Shown one piece after another: positions 53,178 through 62,362 of a stretch of 64,000 nt of DNA (its first letter is position 1; the number at the start of each line of letters is the position of its first letter). Position numbers and translations under genes: made by a program. The notes below the pieces were generated by a model, which did not search any database, was not told the origin of the DNA, and saw only the letters and a list, made by a program, of their open reading frames with translations. Location: the NCBI GenBank assembly GCA_039029135.1, contig JBCCGT010000019.1, positions 1 through 64,000 on the forward strand, read 5' to 3'. The DNA is from JALZVT01 sp039029135 (lineage in GTDB: Bacteria; Pseudomonadota; Gammaproteobacteria; Pseudomonadales; Azotimanducaceae).

Positions 53178-55622
53178 TCAGAAACTGGCGCCCAGTTCAA
53201 ACTGGAAAGTCTCGGTCTGATCCTGGGGCTGGTCGTTGAGCGTCTTCGTGTAGGCGAACGTCATGGGGCCAAGACCCGTCAACCAGGTGACGCCAATGCC
53301 GACGCCCGCCCGGACTTCATCCCAATCGAAGTCAGAACAGCTGAAGCTCACTTCCGGACAGTTGGTGTTGAACACGTTGCCCGCATCCGCGAAAAACGCC
53401 GCCCGCATCTGGCGCTGATTCTCGATGAACGGCAGCGGGAAGATCACCTCGAGGCTGGTCTCAACCAGCAGGTTGCCGCCGAACGAATCCCGACCGTTGC
53501 GTACCGGGAACGGATTGACGAAGTTGCCGCTGCCCGGCGGGTCCTCGATCAGCGTCGGCGTGCTGCGCGGGCCGAGCGTGTTGCGCTCGTAGCCGCGGAT
53601 AGAGCCGAAGCCGCCCGCGAAGAAGTGCTCGTAGAACGGCAGCGTGTCGGCGCCGCCGTAGGCGTCGCCATAGCCGAGTTCGGTGCGCGCTCTGATCGTC
53701 CAGCGTCCCGGCAGCGGGAAATACTGTTCCGCGTTGAGCGTCGCCTTGTAGAACGACAGCTCGGAGCCCGGCACTGCGACCTCGACATTCAGGCTCTGAC
53801 GCGAGCCCGCCGTCGCGAACAGGCCGCGATTGAGCGTCGAGCGCACCCAGCTGCCCGTCAGCTTGTAGTTGAGGAAGGTGTTGCCCTCAGCGTCGACGAA
53901 CTCTTGAATCTCCTGTGCCGGGAAGCGGCCAACCTTGATATCGGTGTACTCCACGTTGATACCGAAGTTGATGCGCTGGGTCTCGCCGATCGGAAAGCCG
54001 TACGTGACGCCGCCGCCAAACGCGTCCGTCGTGAAACGCGCGATATTCTGCTGATCGAAACGCGTCTCGCGGTAAAACAGGTTATAGCCGCGGCTCACAC
54101 CGTCCTGGGTGAAATAGGGATTGAAGTAGTTGACGCTGGCGGCGCGCTGGAAATCGGACCAGGACAGACTGAGTCCAACGCTGTTGCCGGTGCCGAACAC
54201 GTTCGACTGCTGATAGTTGGCGCCAATGATGAGGCCGGTGCCCTCCGCGTAGCCGAGCGTCGCGCTGATGCTGCCGGACGGCTGCTCCTCGAGCGAGAAA
54301 GACACGTCGATCTGATCGTCTGTGCCCGGTACCTCGGGGGTCTCGACCGTGACATCCTGGAAATAGCCGAGGCGTTCCAGGCGTACCTTCGACAGCTCGA
54401 TGAGGTTCGTCGACGCCCAGCCACCCTCCATCTGCCGCATCTCGCGGCGCATCACGTGGTCCTGGGTGACCGCGTTGCCCGTGAAGCTGACGCGCCGCAC
54501 GTAGGCGCGCTTGCCGGCATCGACGATGAACTGCAAATCGACCCGACCGTCATCCCGCACCGTGGGCACGCCGGTCGCGCTGGAGAAGGTGTAGCCCGAG
54601 TTGCCGAGCGCTCCGGTCAGGCGCTCTTCGCTCGCCGTCACCAGCGCCTGATTGAAGGTCTGGCCTTCCCTGACCAACAGCAACCGCTCGAGCAGCTCGG
54701 GTTCGATATCGTTTAGCTCGCCGACCAATCCAACGTCCGCGACCTCAAAGATCTCGCCTTCCTCGACGTTGACGGTGACATAGACCTCGCGCCGATCGGG
54801 CGTGATGCTGACAAGCGTGGAGGCGACGTCAAATTCGACATAGCCGCGATTGCGGTAAAAGGACTCGAGCTTCTCCAGATCGCCGCCGAGTTTCTCGCGC
54901 GAGTACTTGTCCTTGCCGCCGATAAAGCTCAGCAGCGACGGGTGGCGCAGCTCCAGTTCGTTCAGCAGATCCTTCTGCGCGAAGGACTCCGCGCCCACGA
55001 TGTTGATGTGCCGGATACCGGAACTCTTGCCCTCGACGATGTCGATATCCACGCTCACCCGGTTGCGCGGCAGCTCGTTGACCTTGGTATCGATCGAAGA
55101 GCCATAGCGGCCCTGGGCCACGTACTGGCGCTCAAGCTCGAGCGTCACGCGTTCGAGCGTGGACTGTTTGAAGATCTCGCCCTCACGCAGTCCCTGATCG
55201 GCGAGCCCTTCGAGCAGCGCTTCAGTCGGGATCGCCTTGTTGCCTTCAATCGCGATCGCATCGATGGCGGGACGCTCGGTCAGCTCGATCACGAGGGCGC
55301 TGTCGTCGCGGTAAACGACCACGTCGCGGAAGTAGCCCGATTGAAACAGCAGCCGAATCAGATTGCGCACGCCGAGCTCATCGATGGCGTCGCCCACACC
55401 GACCGGCAGCAGGTTAAACACCGTACCTGCAGACACGCGCTGCAGGCCCTGAAGGCGAATGTCGCCGACCGGAAAGGAATTCGCGTGGGCCTGCGCGGCC
55501 AACAGCAGCGCGACGCTCAAGGCCGACGCGAGCGCACCCCGAAGGCCCCGCGGGCGGCGTCGCGCCTGCGGCCCTGAAACGGGACGGCGCCCAACATTAC
55601 AGTACAGATCCCGCACGCTCAC
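53178..55622 (-). CDS. bamA: Outer-membrane assembly factor BamA
   Basis: 814 residues from a GTG at 55622, about 11 bases after GGAGG; the reading frame extends to a TTG at 55640 inside rseP. Signal peptide ASALSVALLLAAQAHA. Five POTRA domains (about 45-420; GDIRLQGLQRVSAGTVFNLL is POTRA1) precede the 16-strand barrel, with the VRG-like lid segment GGFGSIRGYERNTLGPR near 670-690 and the C-terminal Phe-ending FQFELGASF signal for OMP insertion. Inserts beta-barrel proteins. Next in the operon are skp and lpxD; rseP overlaps upstream. Confidence 0.97.
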   Translation of the reverse strand: MSVRDLYCNVGRRPVSGPQARRRPRGLRGALASALSVALLLAAQAHANSFPVGDIRLQGLQRVSAGTVFNLLPVGVGDAIDELGVRNLIRLLFQSGYFRDVVVYRDDSALVIELTERPAIDAIAIEGNKAIPTEALLEGLADQGLREGEIFKQSTLERVTLELERQYVAQGRYGSSIDTKVNELPRNRVSVDIDIVEGKSSGIRHINIVGAESFAQKDLLNELELRHPSLLSFIGGKDKYSREKLGGDLEKLESFYRNRGYVEFDVASTLVSITPDRREVYVTVNVEEGEIFEVADVGLVGELNDIEPELLERLLLVREGQTFNQALVTASEERLTGALGNSGYTFSSATGVPTVRDDGRVDLQFIVDAGKRAYVRRVSFTGNAVTQDHVMRREMRQMEGGWASTNLIELSKVRLERLGYFQDVTVETPEVPGTDDQIDVSFSLEEQPSGSISATLGYAEGTGLIIGANYQQSNVFGTGNSVGLSLSWSDFQRAASVNYFNPYFTQDGVSRGYNLFYRETRFDQQNIARFTTDAFGGGVTYGFPIGETQRINFGINVEYTDIKVGRFPAQEIQEFVDAEGNTFLNYKLTGSWVRSTLNRGLFATAGSRQSLNVEVAVPGSELSFYKATLNAEQYFPLPGRWTIRARTELGYGDAYGGADTLPFYEHFFAGGFGSIRGYERNTLGPRSTPTLIEDPPGSGNFVNPFPVRNGRDSFGGNLLVETSLEVIFPLPFIENQRQMRAAFFADAGNVFNTNCPEVSFSCSDFDWDEVRAGVGIGVTWLTGLGPMTFAYTKTLNDQPQDQTETFQFELGASF

Positions 55623-55629
55623 GCCGCGA

Positions 55630-56961
55630 CTAGCCTCCAAACACCCGGGTTATGTCATTGCTCAATGCCAGCAGCATGAGCGCACCGACCAAAACGACGC
55701 CGACTTGGACGCCGATGACCTGCGTTCGTTCCGACAGCGGCCGTCCGCGCAGCAGTTCGGCCGTGAAGAACACCACCTGGCCGCCGTCCAGCAGCGGTAT
55801 CGGCAGCAGGTTCAAAATCGCGAGGCTGAGGCTCAGCAGCGCGAGCAGATCGGCAAAGTCGCGCCAGCCGCGATCGATCGTGTCGCCCGCCACCTGAGCG
55901 ATCGTGATCGGACCGCTGAGGTTTCGGGTCGATACCTGGCCGGTGAACATCTTGCCGATGGTCGTGAGAATCGAGTTCGTCTTCTCCCCGACCTCAGTGA
56001 GCGCCAGCGGCAACGCCCGCAGCGGGCCGTAGCGCACCGAGCGAGTGGCGCTGCCGATCCCGACGCGACCGATGACCCGGCCATCCGACAGGGTGTGAGA
56101 CGCGGGCACGACCGTCAGCGACAGCTCCTGGCCGCCGCGCCGCACGACGAGCGCCACGCTCTGTTCCGCGCTGCGTTCGATAATCTCGACGAAGTCCTGC
56201 CAGCGCCAGAGCTCGACCCCCGCGGCAGACACGACTTGATCGGACACCTGAACCCCTGCGCGCTGTGCCGGCGAATCGGGCTGCAGCGAGCCCACCACGG
56301 TCGACCAGACGGGCACGAGACCGAGCGAGGAGAGCACGGGCGGCTCGTTGACGCCGCGGTGCCAGTCGGCGATCGCAATACCGTAGTCGGTCGTGCGCTC
56401 GGCGCCTGGCTGGCGGGTCGTCACGCGGATGACGCCGGTCTCGCCCAGCCGGTCGACGAGCTGCATGCCGACATCGTTCCAGCCCTGAGTGGCCACGCCG
56501 TCGACCGCAACGATCTCCTCGCCGCCGCGCAGGCCGGCGACGTGCGCCGGGCTATCGTCCGGGACCTTGCCTAGCACCGGCAAGATCTCGGTCGTGCCCG
56601 CCACGAACAGGATCCAAAATACGAAGGCGGCGAGCACGAAGTTCGCCAAGGGTCCGGCCAGCGCGATGAAGATGCGCCACAGCGGGTGCAGTTCGTGGTG
56701 CGATACACCGACTTTGGGCCGCGCGACCGTCGTGTCACGCTCGTCCCACATGCGCAAGTACCCGCCCAGCGGGATCGCGGCCACGGCAAACTCCGTACCG
56801 CGTGCGTCTACCCGCGACAACAGCGGTCTGCCAAATCCGACCGAGAAACGCACGATCCCGACCCCCGAAAGGCGGGCAGCCAGATAGTGTCCGTACTCGT
56901 GGACGGTAACCAAAATGCCCAGCGCCAGAATGAACGCCAGCACCGTTTGAATCAGCTCCAT
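55630..56961 (-). CDS. rseP: Site-2 protease RseP
   Basis: 443 residues. TVHEYGHYLAARLSGVGIVRF near 20-41 gives the zinc HExxH in the first membrane helix; two PDZ domains (about 120-200, 205-290) lie in the periplasm; the later NLLPIPLLDGGQVV supplies the LDG Asp. RseP cleaves RseA to release sigma-E. Its 5' neighbour cdsA is 258 bases away; dxr, the usual neighbour in Pseudomonas-like order, is missing. Confidence 0.96.
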   Translation of the reverse strand: MELIQTVLAFILALGILVTVHEYGHYLAARLSGVGIVRFSVGFGRPLLSRVDARGTEFAVAAIPLGGYLRMWDERDTTVARPKVGVSHHELHPLWRIFIALAGPLANFVLAAFVFWILFVAGTTEILPVLGKVPDDSPAHVAGLRGGEEIVAVDGVATQGWNDVGMQLVDRLGETGVIRVTTRQPGAERTTDYGIAIADWHRGVNEPPVLSSLGLVPVWSTVVGSLQPDSPAQRAGVQVSDQVVSAAGVELWRWQDFVEIIERSAEQSVALVVRRGGQELSLTVVPASHTLSDGRVIGRVGIGSATRSVRYGPLRALPLALTEVGEKTNSILTTIGKMFTGQVSTRNLSGPITIAQVAGDTIDRGWRDFADLLALLSLSLAILNLLPIPLLDGGQVVFFTAELLRGRPLSERTQVIGVQVGVVLVGALMLLALSNDITRVFGG

Positions 56962-57219
56962 TGCTGGTCCTGTACCTGTTCGCCCCTAAGCCAGTTCCCG
57001 GCGAGCCGCGCAGCCGCTGCGGCTGCTCTCCCCGCCTGCGAGTCTCGGCGAGCGCCTGCGGGCAAACTCCCCACGGCTAACTGCCGACGACTAAAGAATC
57101 GGCCATCGAGCGGATCGCAACGGGCCCCCGCGCGGTGCGGCCACCGCAGCGAGCGAGCGCGATCTGATGTAAATGCCCGAGTGCGTGTGAACCCGACCTG
57201 AACGGCGCCGCATCATACC

Positions 57220-58044
57220 TCAAGCCGCGCGCAAACTGAGGCCGACCAGGGTTAGCGCGGCCACGGGCAAGACGCAGATCAGGGCGTCCACGCGATCGAG
57301 CAGCCCCCCATGCCCCGGCAGCAGCGCGCCGGAGTCTTTCGCCCCCGCGGTGCGCTTCAGGACGCTTTCGAACAGATCGCCAAAGATGGACAGGGCCGCG
57401 AGCGCCAACAGCAGCGGTACGATCACGGCGGGCAGGTCGTTGCCGAACGCCCAGACGGCGAATCCCCAGGCAACCGCAGCACCACCGAGCACGCCACCGA
57501 TCGCGCCCTCCCAGGTCTTGCCGGGGCTGACCTGGGGCGCCAGCTTGTGGCGGCCAAAGGCGTGCCCCGCGAAGTACGCCAGCACGTCAGCCCCCCAAAC
57601 GACGAGGCATACCACCAGCAACAGATGCGGATGGACCTCGCGCAGCTCGACGATGCCCAGCCAGGCGCCCGCCAACACCAGGACGCCGAGCAGCGTCCAG
57701 CGCAGCCGCGGCGGCGTGGCACCCGCTCGACCGGCGAGGCGCGGAAACAGCAAGACTTCGAGCGCGGCCCAGGCCCAGCAGGCGCTGGCTGCCGCCAGCA
57801 GCGCGCGGCTCGCGTCGGGACGCAGTGCGGCCAGCGCTCCGAGGGCCGCGATGGCGATCAGGAAGGCAACACGCGCCGCGGTGTTGCCGCCCACAACGAG
57901 CGTCCCCCACTCCCAGCCGGCGAGCAGCACGATCAGGCCAGCAAGCAGCGCGAACCACAGCGGCGGCAGCAGGTACAGGGCGAGCAGCACCGGTACGAGC
58001 AGGGCCAGGGCCGTCAGGATGCGGGTACCCAGGGCGCGCGGCAT
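57220..58044 (-). CDS. cdsA: Phosphatidate cytidylyltransferase
   Basis: 274 residues from the ATG at 58044; the longer frame overlaps uppS without good start. About eight membrane helices. The C-terminal family signature is present as SPGKTWEGAIGGVLGGAAVA and KRTAGAKDSGALLPGHGGLLDRVDAL with the catalytic Asp residues. Makes CDP-diacylglycerol. Follows uppS by 25 bases. Confidence 0.96.
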   Translation of the reverse strand: MPRALGTRILTALALLVPVLLALYLLPPLWFALLAGLIVLLAGWEWGTLVVGGNTAARVAFLIAIAALGALAALRPDASRALLAAASACWAWAALEVLLFPRLAGRAGATPPRLRWTLLGVLVLAGAWLGIVELREVHPHLLLVVCLVVWGADVLAYFAGHAFGRHKLAPQVSPGKTWEGAIGGVLGGAAVAWGFAVWAFGNDLPAVIVPLLLALAALSIFGDLFESVLKRTAGAKDSGALLPGHGGLLDRVDALICVLPVAALTLVGLSLRAA

Positions 58045-58069
58045 GCGGTCGTTGAGCTCGAGCGGTCGC

Positions 58070-58831
58070 CTAGCGACGCCCGAAGCGGCGCTGGCGAGTG
58101 GTGAAATCGGCGATGGCGCGCGACAGCTCGCCGTCATCGAAGTCAGGCCAAAAAGACTCGGTGAAATAGAGCTCTGTGTACGCAAAGTCCCAGAGCAGGA
58201 AGTTGCTGATACGCCGATCGCCACCCGTGCGCACGCAGAGATCCGGTTCCGGCAGTCCAGCCAAGGACAGGTGCGACTCGAGCAATTCCTCGTTCACCGC
58301 CGCGGGCTCGATCTCGCCGGCCGCGACTCGCTCGGCGATACGCCTTGCCGCGGCCGCGATGTCCCAGCGGCCGCCGTAGTTCACCGCGATCGTGAGATGC
58401 ATGCGGCGATTGTCGCGTGTGAGGGTCTCTGCCCTGTTCATGAGCATCTGCAGGTCGGACGCGAACGCGGAAGTGTCACCGATGATCGCAAGCCGCACAC
58501 CGTTTTCGTGCAGCTCGTCGATGTCGTTTTTCAGCACTCCGCGCATCAGGTCCATCAGCAGATTGACCTCGCGACGCGGCCGCGACCAGTTCTCGGTGCT
58601 GAAGGCAAACAAGGTCAGGTACTCGACGCCGCGATCGGCACAGGCCTTGGCGATAGTTTTAACGTTCTTCGCGCCCGCACGATGCCCGGCGGCGCCGGGC
58701 AGATGCTGGCGCTTGGCCCAGCGATGGTTGCCGTCCATGATGATGGCGACGTGGCGCGGCACGAATTGGTCGTTACCGGCAGGCTGTGCCGGCGGCGCGC
58801 AGGCAATTTCCGCTTCGTCGAGTTCGCTCAT
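58070..58831 (-). CDS. uppS: Undecaprenyl pyrophosphate synthase
   Basis: 253 residues from the ATG at 58831 (MSELDEAEIA). VAIIMDGNHRWAKRQ holds the Asp and Asn of the active site; HRAGAKNVKTIAKACADRGV, FAFSTENWSRP and VRTGGDRRISNFLLWDFAYTE (with pyrophosphate-binding Arg residues) follow. Makes the C55 lipid carrier from farnesyl pyrophosphate and IPP. It needs isopentenyl units; the local MEP genes are missing. An upstream ATG at 58882 is possible but has no support. Confidence 0.97.
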   Translation of the reverse strand: MSELDEAEIACAPPAQPAGNDQFVPRHVAIIMDGNHRWAKRQHLPGAAGHRAGAKNVKTIAKACADRGVEYLTLFAFSTENWSRPRREVNLLMDLMRGVLKNDIDELHENGVRLAIIGDTSAFASDLQMLMNRAETLTRDNRRMHLTIAVNYGGRWDIAAAARRIAERVAAGEIEPAAVNEELLESHLSLAGLPEPDLCVRTGGDRRISNFLLWDFAYTELYFTESFWPDFDDGELSRAIADFTTRQRRFGRR

Positions 58832-58934
58832 CGACCGGCTCGTGGGCCCAGGTTCGCGCCGCGACGGTCGGGGCAGCGCCAACCTGATCCGGAGGTTGCG
58901 TTCACCTGCGCTGCTCTATCAGGGCGGAAAATGA

Positions 58935-59492
58935 TCAGATCTCCAGCAGGTCGGCTTCTTTCTGCTGCAGCGTCTTGTCGACCTCAGCCACTCGTGCGTC
59001 AGTGATCTTCTGGACCGCATCTTCGCCGCGGCGCGCATCGTCCTCGGCCACCTCTTTCTCTTTCACGAGCTCGCGTATATCGCTGATCGCGTCACGGCGA
59101 ATATTTCGAATGGCGATCTTCGCGTTCTCGGCCTCCTGCTTGGCCAGGCGGACCAGGTCGCGGCGATTTTCCTCGGTCAACGGCGGCAGCGGCACGCGTA
59201 TGACGTCCGAAGTGGCGATCGGCGTGATGCCTAGATCGCTTTTCAGGATCGCTTTTTCGATATCGGGAATAAGCGGCTTTTCCCAGGGCGAGATCGCCAG
59301 CGTGCGGGCGTCTTCTACCGTGACGCTCGCAACCTGATTAACCGGCGTCGGCGTGCCGTAGTAGTCGACCTCGACAGTATCCAGCAGGCTCGGGTTTGCG
59401 CGCCCGGTGCGGATGCGAGCAAAGGCCACATTCAGCGCCTCCAGGCTCTTGCCCATGCGCTCGTTGGAATCTTCTTGAATCTCGTCGATCAC
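58935..59492 (-). CDS. frr: Ribosome recycling factor
   Basis: 185 residues. The two-domain RRF pattern is intact: SLEALNVAFARIRTGRANPS, YYGTPTPVNQVASV, LTEENRRDLVRLAKQEAENA and ARRGEDAVQKITDA. Splits post-termination ribosomes with EF-G. Six bases after pyrH. Confidence 0.98.
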   Translation of the reverse strand: MIDEIQEDSNERMGKSLEALNVAFARIRTGRANPSLLDTVEVDYYGTPTPVNQVASVTVEDARTLAISPWEKPLIPDIEKAILKSDLGITPIATSDVIRVPLPPLTEENRRDLVRLAKQEAENAKIAIRNIRRDAISDIRELVKEKEVAEDDARRGEDAVQKITDARVAEVDKTLQQKEADLLEI

Positions 59493-59498
59493 GACAGG

Positions 59499-60200
59499 TC
59501 AGTCCCGAATGAGGGTGCCTACTCTGTCACCCGCCACAATACGCGTCAACGCGCCCGGCTCGTTCATATCGAACACCACGAGCGGCATCGAGTGATCGCG
59601 GCACAGGCAGATCGCGGTTAAGTCCATCACGCCCAGTTCGCGGTTCAGGACCTCGGTGTAACTCAGTTCGTCGAACTTGCGCGCCTGTGGGTTCGTCTTC
59701 GGATCGGCGTCGTAAACGCCGTCGACTTTCGTGGCCTTCAGCACGGCGTCGGCCTCGATCTCGATACCTCGCAGACAGGCGGCGGAGTCCGTCGTGAAGA
59801 ACGGGTTGCCGGTGCCCGCCGCAAAGATCGCGATGCGGCCCTGTTCGAGGGCGCGAACTGCCGCGGCCCGCGAATAGCCGTCGGCGACCGTTGCGATCGC
59901 GATCGCGGACAGCACGTGACCGTCGAGATCGTGGTTGCGCAACATGTCGCGAAAGGCGAGCGCGTTCATGACCGTCGCCATCATGCCCATGTGATCGCCC
60001 GTGACGCGATCCATGCCGGCGGCCTGCAGTTCGGCGCCGCGAAACAGGTTGCCGCCGCCCAACACGACGCCGACTTCGGTGCCACCGCGCGCCACTTCAG
60101 CGATCTGCGTGGCGATGCGGTCGACGACCGACGGATCGATGCCGAAGTCGCCTTCGCCCGCGAGCGCCTCACCGCTGAGTTTAAGCAGGATGCGCTTCAT
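59499..60200 (-). CDS. pyrH: Uridylate kinase
   Basis: 233 residues. Typical start MKRILLKLSGEALAG; then GGGNLFRGAELQAAGMDRVT, GDHMGMMATVMNALAF, AAGTGNPFFTTDSAACLRG and GDRVGTLI. Phosphorylates UMP; hexameric and regulated by GTP and UTP. In the tsf-pyrH-frr order. Confidence 0.98.
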   Translation of the reverse strand: MKRILLKLSGEALAGEGDFGIDPSVVDRIATQIAEVARGGTEVGVVLGGGNLFRGAELQAAGMDRVTGDHMGMMATVMNALAFRDMLRNHDLDGHVLSAIAIATVADGYSRAAAVRALEQGRIAIFAAGTGNPFFTTDSAACLRGIEIEADAVLKATKVDGVYDADPKTNPQARKFDELSYTEVLNRELGVMDLTAICLCRDHSMPLVVFDMNEPGALTRIVAGDRVGTLIRD

Positions 60201-60293
60201 GTGTTGTCCCCGTTCAGATTCGCCTCACCGGACCGAGGCCGGCGCCGATCAGCCCACCGCATCGAACCGCTTTCGGCAGCGGATCCGTCTGGC

Positions 60294-61148
60294 TCAGCTC
60301 TTGAGCTGCGCCGCGACCTCTGCGGCAAAATCTTCTTCACCCTTATCGATGCCCTCGCCCACCTCGAAGCGGACAAAGCGGGTCACGTCCGCGCCCTTGT
60401 CCTTCAGCAGTTGTTGCACCTTCATGTTGCCGTCCTTAACGAACGGCTGGTCGAGCAGGCTGACTTCCGCGAGGAACTTGCGCACCTTGCCCTCGACCAT
60501 CTTCTCGACGATCTCGGCCGGCTTGCCGCTCTCGGCCGCCTGGGCCGCCGCGATTTCGCGCTCCTTGCCGACCACGTCGGCCGGCACCTCGGCCTGGCGC
60601 ACGACCATCGGATTGATGGCGGTGACGTGCATGGCGAGATCCTTGCCCAGTTCAGCGTCGCCGCCGGTGATCTCCACCAGTGCCGCCTGACGCTGGGTGG
60701 TATGGATGTAGTGGGCGATTTCGCCGCCGCAGCTCTCCACCACCGCCGCGCGCCGCAGCGTGATGTTCTCGCCGATTTCCTGCACCAGGGTCTCGCGCTC
60801 GGCGTCGAGGTCATAGCTCGCGAGGTCTTCGCTGCCGCGCTCGAACACGAGGTCGGTGACCTTGCCGACGAAGGCGATGAACTTCTCGTTCTTCGCCGCA
60901 AAGTCGGTTTCGATGTTGATCTCGACCATGGCGGCGCGCTTGCCGTCGTCGCTGACCTTCAGGCCCAGCAGGCCATCTGCCGCGGTCCGGCCGGCCTTCT
61001 TCGCCGCCTTGAGCGCGCTCGACTTGCGCAGATTCTCGATCGCGAGGTCCAGGTCGCCGTCAGTCTCCTGCAGCGCCTTCTTGCAATCCATCATGCCAAG
61101 GCCGGTGCGTTCCCGTAGCTCCTTGACTAGAGCTGCCGTGATGGCCAT
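60294..61148 (-). CDS. tsf: Elongation factor Ts
   Basis: 284 residues. Starts ITAALVKELRERTGLGMMDC and has the TDFVAKNEKF-like segment as ETDFAAKNEKFIAFVGKV, and KVGEGIDKGEEDFAAEVAAQ at the end. It reloads EF-Tu with GTP. The ATG overlaps the rpsB stop by one base (TGATG). Confidence 0.97.
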   Translation of the reverse strand: MAITAALVKELRERTGLGMMDCKKALQETDGDLDLAIENLRKSSALKAAKKAGRTAADGLLGLKVSDDGKRAAMVEINIETDFAAKNEKFIAFVGKVTDLVFERGSEDLASYDLDAERETLVQEIGENITLRRAAVVESCGGEIAHYIHTTQRQAALVEITGGDAELGKDLAMHVTAINPMVVRQAEVPADVVGKEREIAAAQAAESGKPAEIVEKMVEGKVRKFLAEVSLLDQPFVKDGNMKVQQLLKDKGADVTRFVRFEVGEGIDKGEEDFAAEVAAQLKS

Positions 61149-62038
61149 CAGGCGTCTCCTTCCTTGGTTTCCGCCGGCGCGGCAGCGCTCTCGGCTGCAG
61201 GGGCTTCTACTTCGGCGGCGGGGGCTTCGGCGGCGGGGGCTTCGGCGGCAGGCGTTTCGGCGTCAGCCGCAGCCACTTCTGCGTTCTCTTCAGTCTCTGA
61301 CTCGGCGGCGTCGGCCTCAGACACTTCGACAAACTCGTCGAGCGATACATCGCTGGACGCTGTGTTCTGGCCTTCTACGACGGCGTCGGCGACCGCGGCG
61401 ACATAAAGGCGGATCGCCCGTATCGCATCGTCATTGCCTGGTACGACGTAGTCGACGCCGTCCGGATCGCTGTTGGTATCGACGATGCCGATAACGGGCA
61501 CGCCGAGCTTGTTGGCTTCGGACACGGCGATGTGCTCGTGCTGCACGTCGATCACGAACAGCGCGTCCGGCAGGCCGCCCATTTCCTTGATGCCGCCGAG
61601 CGAGCGTTCGAGCTTGTCCATGAGCCGCCGCTTGGTCAGCGCCTCTTTCTTGGTCAGCATTTCGAAGGTGCCGTCCGCGGCCTGCGCCTCGAGGTCCTGC
61701 AGCCGCTTGATCGACTGGCGGATCGTCTTGTAGTTGGTCAGCATGCCGCCGAGCCAGCGCTGGTCGACGAAGGGCATACCGACGCGGCTCGCCTGTTCGC
61801 GCACAACCTTGGCCGCGGCGCGCTTGGTGCCCACAAACAGAATCTTCTGCTTGCGAGCCGCGAGCTGCTTGATCTCGGCGAGGGCGGCGTTGAACGCCGG
61901 CAGCGTCCGCTCGAGATTAATGATGTGAATGTTGTTACGGGCGCCGAAGATGTAGGGAGACATCTTGGGGTTCCAGAAGCGGGTCTGGTGGCCGAAATGC
62001 ACGCCGGCCTCCAGCATGTCGCGCATGCTGATCGTCAT
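61148..62038 (-). CDS. rpsB: Ribosomal protein S2 with extended acidic C-terminus
   Basis: 296 residues from ATG 62038, with AAGGAGA a few bases upstream. The core is intact: SMRDMLEAGVHFGHQTRFWN, KMSPYIFGARNNIHIINLER, RLGGMLTNYKTIRQSIKRL-like and NKLGVPVIGIVDTNSDPDGVDYV. The last 65 residues form an acidic Ala/Glu/Pro tail (EAPAAEAPAAEVEAPAAE), with an underlying 15-bp tandem repeat at 61211-61255; usual S2 ends near 240-250. tsf follows, coupled. Promoter and leader lie in the 320-base gap to map. Confidence 0.96.
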   Translation of the reverse strand: MTISMRDMLEAGVHFGHQTRFWNPKMSPYIFGARNNIHIINLERTLPAFNAALAEIKQLAARKQKILFVGTKRAAAKVVREQASRVGMPFVDQRWLGGMLTNYKTIRQSIKRLQDLEAQAADGTFEMLTKKEALTKRRLMDKLERSLGGIKEMGGLPDALFVIDVQHEHIAVSEANKLGVPVIGIVDTNSDPDGVDYVVPGNDDAIRAIRLYVAAVADAVVEGQNTASSDVSLDEFVEVSEADAAESETEENAEVAAADAETPAAEAPAAEAPAAEVEAPAAESAAAPAETKEGDA

Positions 62039-62215
62039 GAAGTTTCTCCTTCGGGTTGCGCCTCCGCCGCTCCCATGACCCAACCCGGAGAGACCGTGCG
62101 CGCCTCGCGCGGCGCCCAGGCGCCAGCGTTAGGATCGACGATCGTGCCGGGCACCCAGGGGCATGTGCCGAACGACGTGTGGATTTTCTTAAGTTAATTC
62201 ACCAGCCCGCTCGCC

Positions 62216-62234
62216 TCGCGATAACAAATCGCGA
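62216..62234. repeat. Inverted repeat in the rpsB-map divergent gap
   Basis: TCGCGAT (62216-62222), five bases, ATCGCGA (62228-62234); perfect seven-base arms. It lies in the rpsB leader/promoter region between divergent rpsB and map. It could be part of a regulatory leader or a protein site; no -10/-35 pair could be fixed near it. Confidence 0.4.
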
Positions 62235-62304
62235 TACAAATCAACGGGTTGGCCTGGCCAGCGGCGGCGTTTCACTACACTTCGACCCAATGTCTAGTGG
62301 TGCG

Positions 62305-62331
62305 TTGCCTCCGTGGGGCGCGCTTTATACC
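62305..62331 (+). promoter_or_regulatory. Weak promoter candidate for map
   Basis: TTGCCT (62305-62310), a 15-base spacer and TATACC (62326-62331), 32 bases before the map ATG. The spacer is short, so this is tentative. Confidence 0.3.
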
Positions 62332-62362
62332 ATGGGCGGCTACTTTGGTGAACCCGCCGGCA

